NCBI GenBank assembly: GCA_034440615.1
Contig: JAOTOM010003684.1
Location: 112,995 to 176,994 of the forward strand
Length of the DNA: 64,000 nt
Source: Ashinkailepas kermadecensis
Taxonomy: Eukaryota; Arthropoda; Thecostraca; Neolepadidae
Direction of reading: 5' to 3'
The translations under genes were made by a program, and so were the position numbers. Positions 48,301 to 60,300 of this stretch are shown one piece after another. Each line of letters starts with the position of its first letter. The stretch's first letter is position 1. The notes under the pieces were generated by a model. It was not told the origin of the DNA. It saw nothing but the letters and a program-made list of their open reading frames with translations, and made no database searches.

Positions 48301-51300
48301 GGCGTCTCCACCCGGCGCTGCTGTCCCACACATGGTGGTGCTGGGAACGTGTTGGTCTTCGCACACCGGTGGAGGGGACTGAGTCCTGCACTTCGGCGTG
48401 TGTTTGGTGGAGCCCCGGGGAATTCCTGCCAGTCATCACTTCGTAATTGTGGGGAAAGGCTCTTATTGCATACAGCTCTATGTGTATGTTGTGGGCGTTG
48501 GTCAACTGACATGCGCGACTGAGGTTTACAACACGAGCCGTGCATTAATGGATAGTCTCCAAAATGAGCCTCATAGGACGCGAACCCTGTGAACACGGTA
48601 CCCACGATACTAGCGTGTGCCATGTCCATCATTCCTCACCACATTTTGCTGATGATGTTTTTCAGTGTGAACCCCATGTCTCCAAACCGTCATCCTGCTC
48701 CTGGAGTGACCTACAGTCTGTTGCGGCCCGAGAGTCGGGCAGGCTCCCCATGGCCCAAGAGTCGGGCAGGCTCCCTGTGGCCCGAGAGTCGGGCTAGTTC
48801 CCTGTGACCTGAGGGTCGGACAGGCTCCCCATGGCCCAAGGGTCGGGCAGGCTCCCTGTGGCCCGAGAGTCGGGCAAGTTCCCCCGTGGCTCGAGAGTCG
48901 GGCATGCTCACTGTGGCCCAAGAGTCAGGCAGGCTCCTTGTGGCCCAAGAGTCGGGCAGGCTCCCTGTGGCCCGAGAGTCGGGCGGGTTCCCCTTGACCG
49001 GGAGTCGGGCGGGCTTCCTCTGGCCTGAGAGTCGGACAGGCTCCTGTGGCCCGGGAGTCGGGGCTTCCCTGTAGCCCGAGAATCAGGCGGGCTCCCTGTG
49101 GCCCGAGAGTCGGGCGGGTTCCCCTTGACCGGGAGTCGGGCGGGCTTCCTCTGGCCTGAGAGTCGGACAGGCTCCTGTGGCCCGGGAGTCGGGGGTTCCC
49201 TGTGGCCCGAGAATCAGGCGGGCTCCCTCTGGCCCGAGAGTCGGGCAGGCTCCCTGTGGCCCGAGAGTCGGGCAGGTTCCCCTTGACCGGGAGTCGGGGG
49301 TTCCCTGTGGCCCGAGAATCAGGCGGGCTCCCTGTGGCCCGAGAGTCGGGCAGGCTCCCTGTGGCCCGAGATCGCCACAGCCGGACGTGTGACGGACCTG
49401 TGCACGGCAGCTCTCCGTGCGGGCCGAGGGTCTGCTGTGCCCCGGCCGGTCGCTGGAGCTGGCTGTCGGCGGCCACACGCTGCAGCTCACCTACCATCAC
49501 GTGGAAGTGTCTGCCTGGCTGGCGAGACATCGCGACACCGCGTGCCGCACTGCCGACTGCACTGCAGCTCCTACTGCAGCTGCTGATGCGGCCCCCACTG
49601 CAGCTGCTGATGCGGGCCCCACTGCAGCCGCCACTGCAGAGGAGACTGCAGACTGGGCTGCAGGAGGTGGCTGGAAGCTCAGACTGGACGCTGAGCTGTG
49701 GGACGTCGAGATCTGCCTCATACTGCCCGACATGGAGCCGGTGGGTATTGGTTATCGTGGCGGTGATGGGAATGGGATTGGTTATGGCCATGCTGAGGAT
49801 AATATAGCAGATAGTGGGCATGCTTTTGCTGATAGCAATCATGGTGGTAATTATAGTGGAAGTACTGTCGTTATAGTAATGGTTTTCCTAGACTCCTATG
49901 GTTTCCCGAAACTCCGATAGCATCAACTGAGCGGCTCGACGGATCGTCATCAGGCTTTGCATAACTGATCGGACGTCTTTTCCACAATTTGTGGCTACTG
50001 TCTACAGTTCTTGTGAGATCACGGAGCGAAGGTGATGAGAAGACACGTCTCTGGTTGTTTGCCAGCGTAGTGGCAACTTTTCGAACCCCATCGTACGACA
50101 TCGAATATGGCATGTTTAGTACTGTAGGTTAATTGCATACTTGACTGACTTTCCAAGGTCATTCGCTAACGACAGACTGCGTGCCTCAGGTGAGCGCCTG
50201 TCTCACACACGGCAAGCTGGGCGGCTGTCCGGACGGCTGGGAGCTCGTGCTGGAGACGCTCACCTGCTGTCTGGCGGGCGCCGAGGCCAGTCTGCACCGC
50301 CACCACCTGGGAGCGGCGCTCGTGCTCGGCGTCCTCCTGCTCAAGCACCACCGCACCCAGCAGGGCCGACTCAAGCTGGGCCTGCTGCTGGACAACCTGC
50401 AGGTACCGGCCGGCCGTGAGCGGTGTGGTGTGTCGCGCTGCTGCGAGACAAGTGTTGGGTTGGTTGGTTTCTAGTGGTGTCGTTTAAATTTCCAATGGAG
50501 AAAGGGAGGCGGCGATATTTCAGAGAACAATGCTTTGGATAGCACATTTCTAGGGGGTGCCATGTGTTCGACATTGTCACGACTGTGTGAGGTTGGTATA
50601 GGCCGGTAACAGGCAAGTGAGGGCCAGTTACAGGCAGCTGTGTGTGGCAGGTGGAGGCCAGTGACAGGGGGTGTATCCTGCAGGTGGAGGGCGGTGACGG
50701 TGGGCTGTGTGTGTCAGGTGGATGACAGTTACCAGGGGGCTGTGTGTGGCAGGTGGAGGGCAGTGACAGGGGGTGTATCCTGCAGGTGGAGGGCGGTGAC
50801 GGTAGGCTGTGTGTGTCAGGTGGATGACAGTTACAGGGGGCTGTGTGTGGCAGGTGGAGGGCAGTCACAGTGGTCTGTGTGGCAGGTGGAGGGCTGTGTG
50901 TGACAGGTGGAGGGCAGTGACATGGGCTGTGTGTGACAGGTGGAGGACAGCAGTGATGAAATATTCATGAAATAGGGTGGAATATACCACCTTATGAACA
51001 CTGAATTGACATCCCTCCCAACTGAGTATCGACATCATGATACTTTGTGATGCTTCATTGCTTCATGATTAGTCGCTATGAAGTCTTCATATCTAATTTC
51101 CAACAGTATCTTGTTGATAAGAATCATGCTGACGCTCACCATTGTGGATTGTGATGCATAAACATGTCTTAGCACAATTCCAGGTAAGAGGATTACCTAT
51201 GATGTGATCTTTTATACAATTATCAGTTGATATGGATAGGCACTCTGTATTGCTATCGCAAAAATAGTTCCACCTAAATTATGTATCTGAAAACAAAGGA

Positions 51301-54300
51301 AAAAGGTACATGCATAAGTGCACAGTTGGATCAGAATTGTGTTCGAATAACTTATAGTTTCTGTTAAATGGCATTGTTCCGTGGGGAATTCGACATCATA
51401 CTGTACTTGTTTCGACATCTCACACCTAACGAAAAACCATTATTTTAACATTGGAGGACAGTGACAGGGGGCTGTGTGTGACAGGTGGAGGACAGTGACA
51501 GGGGGCTGTGTGTGACAGGTGGAGGACAGTGACAGGGGGCTGTGTGTGACAGGTGGAGGACAGTGATACGGGGCTGTGTATGACAGGTTGAGGACAGTGA
51601 CATGGGCCTGTGTGTGGCAGGTGGAGGACAGTGACAGGGGGTTGTGTGTGACAGGTGGAGGACAGTGACAGGGGCTGTGTGTGACAGGTGGAGGGCAGTT
51701 ATGGGATGTTATATTTGACAGGTGGAGGGCAGTGACAGGGGCTGTGTGTGACAGGTGGGGGACAGTGACAGTGGGCTGTGTGTGACAGGTAGAGGACAGT
51801 GACAGTGGGCTGTGTGTGACAGGTGGAGGACAGTGACAGTGGGCTGTGTGTCAGATGGAGGACAGTGACAGGGGCTGTGTGTGACAGGTAGAGGACAGTG
51901 ACAGTGGGCTGTGTGTGACAGGTGGAGGACAGTGACAGTGGGCTGTGTGGCTGGTGGGGGGCAGTGACAGTGGGCTGTGTGTAGCAGGTGGAGGACAGTG
52001 ACAGGGGCTGTGTGTGACAGGTAGAGGGCAGTGCCAGTGGGCTGTGTGTGACAGGTGGAGGACAGTGACAGTGGGCTGTGTGGCAGGCGGAGGGCAGTTA
52101 TGGGATGTTATGTTTGACAGGTGGAGGGCAGTGACAGGGGCTGTGTGTGACAGGTGGGGGACAGTGACAGGGGCTGTGTGTGACAGGTAGAGGACAGTGA
52201 CAGTTGGCTGTGTGGCAGGTGGAGGGCAGTTATGGGATGTTATGTTTGACAGGTGGAGGGCAGTGACAGGGGCTGTGTGTGACAGGTGGGGGACAGTGAC
52301 AGTGGGCTGTGTGTGGCAGGTGGAGAGCAGTTATGGGATGTTATGTTTGACAGGTGGAGGGCAGTGACAGGGGCTGTGTGTGACAGGTAGAGGACAGTGA
52401 CAGTGGGCTGTGTGTGACAGGTGGAGGACAGTGACAGTGGGCTGTGTGGCTGGTGGGGGGCAGTGACAGTGGGCTGTGTGTAGCAGGTGGAGGACAGTGA
52501 CAGGGGCTGTGTGTGACAGGTAGAGGACAGTGCCAGTGGGCTGTGTGTGACAGGTGGAGGACAGTGACAGTGGGCTGTGTGTAGCAGGTGGAGGGCAGTG
52601 ACATGGGACTGTGTGTGGCAGGTGGATGGCAGTGATAGTGGGTTGTTTGTGGCAGGTGGAGGGCAGTGACAAGGGGTGTATGTGACAGATGGAGGGCAGT
52701 GACAGGGTGTTATGCGTGACAGGTGGAGGGCAGTGAGTCCGCCGCTCGGCTGCTCCAGTTTGTCGTTAACACGGCTCGGTACTTGAGGCCACCTTCACGC
52801 CCACACTCCACTGTGCGTTCGGCATCCCGGTCTGGAACTGTCTCCAGCCAACGGGAGGAGCCGCCTGACCTCCATCTGCAGGTCAGTCCCACCTCTTTGA
52901 TTTCAGTCTGCAGGTCAGTCATCAAGTCTGCTCTGAGCTAATGGCATGCACACTATAATGTACGTCCGAATAAAACATTGTATGTTATTTTATGAGCAAG
53001 TGGAATAAATAGAAATTACGCACTTAGTTTCATGACGGGTGTTAGTTGAAACTTTCTTAGTGGATCTGAAATACGAATGAGGCCTGGAATGTAATTCAAC
53101 AACTAACATGAAGTATTGCCTGCTGCGAAGAAGAAATGTCTCGTGTTTCAAAGTGTCCGTTTTAGATGTCGGAAAGGTCGTCTGGTAGAAGTCATGCAAA
53201 AGCACGTTGAAAACGATTTTTTAAAATAGGTAATGCTGTTCTGTTTCGCAGGCGTCCAACGTGACGTTGGTATGTGTGACGGGCGAGCATTACGCGGCCG
53301 CTCGGCTGGGCTCCGTGACGGCGGAGCGGACTGACGGCCAGCTGACGGGCGGTGTGGAGCTGGCGGCGGTGACGGCGGGCCGGCCGGCCGCCACGCTGCC
53401 GCTGCCCTGTCACAAGTCGGCGCCGCTGGCCGAGCCGGCCTGCCGGCTGGCGCTGCTGCGGCTGCGCGGCCACCCCGCCCACCAGCTGACGCTGGCCGTG
53501 CGCGACAGCGTCCAGCTGCACTGGAGCCCCACCGTGCACCGGCACCTGAAGCGGACGGCGGACGCGGCCACCGGCTGGGTGCGCCTCGTGTGGCCGGCGG
53601 CGGCGGCGGCGGCGGCGCCCGCTGCCTCGGCCGCCGCGTCGCCGCCCAAGCTGCGACTGCGGCTGAAGGCGGCCGTCACGCTGGACGCCCTGCTGGCGGC
53701 GCGCTGCCGGCTGGCCGTCACGCTGGCCGAGGCGACCGTCACGCGCGACGAGGACACGGTCACGCTGAGCGCCGCCGCGCCGCGCGTCCTCTTCGACGGC
53801 CACCCGATCGTGGCGCTGCACGGGCTGAAGGCCGAGCGGACCGCCAGCAGCAGCACGACCGCCGCACTGCGGGCTCCCATCGAGGGGCTGCAGCTGAGGT
53901 CGGTGTCTGTCCCCCTGCGCTCCCATCGAGGGGCTCAGCTCAGGTCGGTGTTTGTCCCCCTGAGCTCCCATCGAGGGGCTGCAGCTCAGGTCGGTGTCTG
54001 TCCTGCGCTCCCATCGAGGAGCTGCAGCTCAGGTCGGTGTCTGTCCCCCTGCGCTCCCATCGAGGGGCTGCAGCTCAGGTCGGTGTCTGTCCCCCTGCGC
54101 TCCCATCGAGGAGCTGCAGCTCAGGTCGGTGTCTGTCCCACTGAGCTCCCATCAAGGGACTGCAGCGCATATCGGTATCTGCCCCTCCGTCTCCTCGTCT
54201 TCTGCCGAACTTCGAGTGCGTGAAGCGACTCGAGTCCTGTCTTGCCAGGGCAGGAGAGACCAGTGCAGGCCAGTGCTTTAGCCAACTGAGCTACTTGGGT

Positions 54301-57300
54301 GGCTAAATTGGTATGGCTAGGTTCAATGGTGTTATTTGGCAATGAACTGCTCTGTGATAAAGTGCTCAAGATTCACTGAAAAGTCGGCTGGGATTCGAAT
54401 GTCACAGGTTGCAAGAAAACATCCTCTCCATATTAAGTTACCACCAAACTTTCCTTTCCACATCCGGGACTACAAAGCGCAAATACAACCCTGCGTGCGG
54501 GCAACGCCTGCACTGCATCAGGGTGAGGGGAGGACCCACAAGTCTGGCGTGCCCATTGTGAGAGAGTCACGGTTGCATACCCCACCACAGGTGCGGGAAA
54601 CACCTGATCAGGGTGAGGGGAGAACCCATGAGTCGGGCGTGCCCGTTGTGAGTCACGATCCCATACCCCACCACACGTGCGGGCGACACCTGACCTCGCC
54701 CTGACCGGCTCCTGGTGTGCGACCGCCGATCAGGGAGAATGCGTGCTGGGAGGTCAGCATCTGCCGTCTGGAGGTGTCCGTGCCGTACGGGTACGACTTG
54801 TCGGCCGCCTGGAGCGAGGAGCTGCTCACCACCGTCCGCTGGCTGAAGCGACTGCACGCCCCGGACGGCGGTCCCGACACGGCCGCCGGCCCTCTGCCGG
54901 CCGACGTCTGCGTCAAGGTAACCCCCCACCCACCCCCACCCACCCCACCGGCGCCGGCTCCTGCCGTGGTGCCTGGGAACGGCACCGACCGAGTCCGGAC
55001 GCCTCGGCTGGAGTAGTGCGTATCTCACCATGCACCTTCTCAGTAATGGTTCTCGCTGCAGTACCCCTGTCGTGCTGTCGTAGTGCGGCCAGCCGCAATA
55101 CGTGGGTGGTTGGTACGTGGTACGCACTACACGCTTGCACCAACGTGGTTGGTTGGCTATTTGGGTTTAGGGGCGCATCGACTGCGTTGGTCATGCAGCG
55201 CTCATGCTGCACCAGCGTGTCCCGCTGCCGCCCGGCGCACGGCGTGTGGTGCGCCAGGGTCGTCTGAGGTGCGCCAGGGTCGTCTGAGGTGCGCCAGGGC
55301 CGTCCGAGGTGCGCCAGGGCCGTCTGAGGTGCGCCTGGGCCGTCTGAGGTGCGCCAGGGCCGTCTGAGGTGTGCACCTGGCTGTCATGCGACCAGCGTGG
55401 TCAGCGCGCTTCAAACCCCGATGGACTGACCGTGTCTACACCAAGCTACCCCTCTGTGTGTTCGCTGATGTGGCAGTGTGTCGAGACAATAGCACTGGCT
55501 GCCGAGCTAGCTGGGTGGATGGAGCTCTGGTCTGCAGGAGTTTTCCCTGTTGGCACAACGGGTCGAGTCGCGTCGTGTGCTGGCTACTATTATCGGCTCC
55601 GGCTGGGATGGCCAGTTGGCAGCTAGCCGGACAAACCCGAGGACACCGGCACCGGCTATCTGGGTTCGTTGAACTCTCTGAATTGTGCCACACAACTGAT
55701 TTCCCAGTGGGGTGGAAGGTTCATGGTCGATGAAACAGGCTTAGCTTAGCATGAACTCTGCTTGCATAAACCATCCCCAGCAGCGATTCGAACTGTTTTT
55801 GTTTTGTTTTCTAGAACTAGGTTATGACGTGCAATAATTATATGTGGGCCTACCCCTTGCTCATGTGATCGATCCACCTCTGACTCCCAGTTTTCGACAT
55901 TCTTGACAAGTACCCTGTTCCTATCGTTGTCACATCCGTAGCCTCAGTTCTGACCTCAGGCCTGACCTCAGCCATGACTTCAGCCTACCATCAGCTGTGA
56001 CCTGGTTCTGAATCAGATTCTTGACATCAGTCCTGGCCCAGCATTGACCTCGATCCTTACCTCAGCCATGACCTGACATTCAGCAGGATTCTTGTCCTCG
56101 GTCCTAGCCTTACTCCTGTCCTCGAACCTGACCCGGTGCTGATCTGGGTCCCAATCTCGACCTTGATCTCGGCCCTGACCTCGGCCCCGACCTCGGCCCC
56201 GACCTCGGCCCCGACCTCAGCTCTGGCCTCGGCCCTGACCTCGGCCCTGGTCTCAGCCGTATAACCGCTTCAGATTCAGCACTTCTCGATGGAGATCTGT
56301 GACGACCCGTTCGAGGTGAAGTTGCGCGACAACTACGAGCTGCGCGAGGACGAGTACCACGAGAGCGTGAAGCGACACGCCACGCTCGACGTCAAGATCG
56401 AACAGCAACGGCGCTTGCATGGTCTTCTGCAGGCCCGCAAGGTCGGTCCACCCGGCATCGTTGGCAGCCGCTTTGCTGGCTCTGTCGAACCTCACATCGG
56501 GTGTGCCGAATTGTTTGTTGGGTGGTTTACAACGCAATTCGTGCACGATCACAGCTAATGGTACCGTCCACACTGTTTCGCCGGTGGGCCGCGGGATTGG
56601 GAAATGTCCCGAGCGGTGCGAGTGTTGAACCCGGGACTTTTGGTATCCAGAGCTCAACACCTTGACCACTCGGCTACCCCCGCTCCGGTGTGTCGAACTG
56701 TCCTCACGCGAACCATGTGAAGAGTCGCTTAGCCCTTAGTTGCACGGCGTCTGATATATCATGCCTCACTTATGCGCTTGGTGTAGCATCTCACAGCATC
56801 CGTTTTCGATAGGACCCATGCCATCGTTGTGTGCACGCTGTAACCATCTGTATATCGCATAACCCCACCGTCTGTACATCTGATGTAACCACAGTATCTG
56901 TGCGCCAAGTGGGTAGTTCGTATAACCTACACCGCTTTTCGTTATCCAATGCAGATTACATTCATGTGTTTGCAGCAGCTGGATAATCAATTTATCCTGC
57001 GTTGCCTCTCAGTCCGGTGCAATCGACACGCACTCTATCCATGGTATCACGCCATCGCCGTATAGCGGAGACTAGCTGCTACAGACGGCTACAGCTATAG
57101 CTACAGACAGCTGCAGCAACACGACACCAGATGTATAGCCGTGTCTGGGTGCATAGCAGAATCTGTATAGCCAGCTGTAGCAGCATGACACCAGCTGTAT
57201 ACCCGTGTCTGTATGTATGGATGGCAGGTGGAGAGTCTGTACAGCCAGCTGTACAACCATGTCTGTATGTATGGTAGGTGGAGAATCTGTACAGCCAGAT

Positions 57301-60300
57301 GTATACCGTGTCTCTATGTATGGCAGGTGGAGAGTGCATATCCAGCTGTATACCTGTGTCTGTATGTATGGCAGGTGGAGAGTCTGTGCAGCCAGCTGTA
57401 TGTCCGTGTCTATGTATGGCAGGTGGAGAGTCTGTACAGCCAGCTGTATGCCCGTGTCTGTATGTATGGCAGGTGGAGAGTCTGTACAGCCAGCTGTATG
57501 CCCGTGTCTATGTATGGCAGGTGGAGAGTCTGTACAGCCAGCTGTATGTCCGTGTCTATGTATGGCAGGTGGAGAGTCTGTACAGCCAGCTGTATGTCCG
57601 TGTCTATGTATGGCAGGTGGAGAGTCTGTACAGCCAGCTGTATGCCCGTGTCTATGTATGACAGGTGGAGAGTCTCTACAGCCAGCTGTATGCCCTTGTC
57701 TATGTACGGCAGGTGGAGAGTCTGTACAGCCAGCTGTATGCCCGTGTCTATGTACGGCAGGTGGAGAGTCTGTACAGCCAGCTGTATGCCCGTGTCTATG
57801 TATGGCAGGTGAAGAGTCTGTACAGCCAGCTGTATGCCCGTGTCTATGTATGGCAGGTGGAGAGTCTGTACAGCCAGCTGTATGCCCGTGTCTATGTATG
57901 GCAGGTGGAGAGTCTGTACAGCCAGCTGTATATCCGTGTCTATGTATGGCAGGTGGAGCGTCTGTACAGCCGGCTGTATGCCCGTGTCTGTATGTATGGC
58001 AGGTGGAGAGTCTGTACAGCCAGCTGTATGCCCGTGTCTATGTATGGCAGGTGGAGAGTCTGTACAGCCAGCTGTATGTCCGTGTCTATGTATGGCAGGT
58101 GGAGAGTCTGTACAGCCAGCTGTATGTCCGTGTCTATGTATGGCAGGTGAAGAGTCTCTACAGCCAGCTGTATGCCCTTGTCTATGTATGGCAGGTGGAG
58201 AGTCTGTACAGCCAGCTGTACGCCCGTGTCTATGTACGGCAGGTGGAGAGTCTGTACAGCCAGCTGTATGCCCGTGTCTATGTATGGCAGGTGGAGAGTC
58301 TGTACAGCCAGCTGTATGCCCGTGTCTATGTATGGCAGGTGGAGAGTCTGTACAGCCAGCTGTATGCCCGTGTCTATGTATGGCAGGTGAAGAGTCTGTA
58401 CAGCCAGCTGTATGTCCGTGTCTATGTATGGCAGGTGGAGAGTCTGTACAGCCAGCTGTATGCCCGTGTCTATGTATGGCAGGTGGAGAGTCTGTACAGC
58501 CAGCTGTATGCCCGTGTCTATGTATGGCAGGTGGAGAGTCTGTACAGCCAGCTGTATGCCCGTGTCTATGTATGGCAGGTGGAGAGTCTCCACAGCCAGC
58601 TGTATGCCCGCGTCTATGTATGGCAGGTGGAGAGTCTGTACAGCCAGCTGTATGCCCGTATCTATGTATGGCAGGTGGAGAGTCTCTACAGCCAGCTGAA
58701 TGCCCGTGTCTATGTATGGCAGGTGGAGAGTCTGTACAGCCAGCTGTATGCCCGTGTCTATGTATGGCAGGTGGAGAGTCTCTACAGCCAGCTGCGGCAG
58801 CGTGACGCCCAGCTGTTCGTGCAGCGCGCCCAGAAGATGTACGAGGTGGCGCCGATGCGCAGCCGCCTGCTGCTGTGGAGCATGGAGTCGCTGGAGGTGA
58901 CGCTGCTGACGGACCCCAGCCTGCACGGGCGCGCCGCGTGCGTGGCCAATCTGCGCCGGCTGGACCCGCTGACGCCGTGGCCGGACGACGAGCCGCAGTT
59001 CAGCCGGCTGTGGTGCTGCGAGCTGGTGGCCGGCTGCCACCGCTGGACGGTGGCGCTGCGCGACTACCCGCAGAGCGTGCTGGACGTGCGCCGGCTGCAC
59101 GTGTGGGGCCGGCTGGTGGGCGCCGAGCAGGCGGCCGGCCAGCGCAGCACGCGCCACGTGACCGTGCGCCTGCAGCCGCCGTTCGGCGAGCTGCCGGTGT
59201 CGCGCTCGCTGCACGGCCTCAAGCTCTACTACGACCTGAGCGCCGACGCCGACCGGCTGGTGGCGGCGTACGGCCCCTGCTGGGAGCCGGCCATGGCGCT
59301 GCTCGGCCTGTGTATGGAGCGCGTGACGCCGCCGTCGCACGACCCCAGTCCGCCGCTCACCTGGTGGGACAAGGCGCGCCTGCGGCTGCACGGCCGACTC
59401 ACGCTCAGCGTGCAGCAGATGACGCTGCTGCTGCACGCCTCGCTCGACCCGTACAACACCACCGAGGAGATGGAGCTCACGTTCGCCGACCTGGTGGTCG
59501 ACTGGCCCGACGGGAAGCTCGTGTGCAAAGGTGAGCGCGTGACAGCCGGCGTGCAGATGACGCTCGCAGACAGGATTGGAAAAGCGTCCTTGTTCTGATT
59601 TGTGTCCGAAACGTAGCGTTCCCTGGAACAGCGCAGTCCATAGCTCATTCAGTGGCCGGTGTGCATTGTACATGATTACATTCGTACCAGTCTGGGAACA
59701 AACCTTCACACAGACTTATTCTGAAGTAGATGTTGAAGTGATGAACCCAATATCGTCCCTGGATGACGATGGTGAAGTGATGGATCCACCATCGTCCCTG
59801 GATGACGATGGTGAAGTACTGGATGACTTGAGGGGGAGGGGTGGCAGAGGTGGCAGCGCCCCCTGCTTTGACGAATTTAGCATTGTCCCTATGGACGTTG
59901 AAGTATGAGAAGAATCGACATCAAGATGTCTCTTGCCACCAACTTTGGGGCGATTTCTATGGTATTTCATACCAGTGATTAAAAGTGGCAGCGTCAGCTA
60001 AATTACCATCACAACGCATCTGCCTTTAATCTGTCGGGTTTGCTTGCTTTATACGTATTGTGTAATCAACTTTCGTGCTACTATCTTCGTTTACATACAT
60101 ACATACATGAATGCATACATGAATCCATACATGCCCGCATACATGAATGCATATATGCATGCATACGTACATACCTGTACCTGTATGTATTTTTGTATTT
60201 TACACAGACCTTATGTAGATATGCCGGCCGTGCCTATATACCGTGGACCATATATACGCTTGGACCATATATACGCTTGGCGTCAGGTGTGTGTTGCTGT

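Noticed and set aside
47707..48632. Overlapping long frames on both strands around exon 6
   Set aside because: They follow from GC-rich composition; only the exon 6 frame has splice sites and similarity.
56625..56695. Functional tRNA-Ser/Leu gene on the minus strand
   Set aside because: Only A- and B-box phrases are present, without a closing acceptor stem; it heads a SINE.
57205..59598. A single 797-codon plus-strand protein
   Set aside because: The frame shifts meaning within the array (50-bp units) and lacks a start; only the part from 58003, and certainly from 58771, is meaningful, as a spliced exon.
57940..59709. A 589-codon antisense frame opposite exon 13 and its array
   Set aside because: Half of it is a translation of the 48-bp repeat and the rest is the shadow of exon 13.
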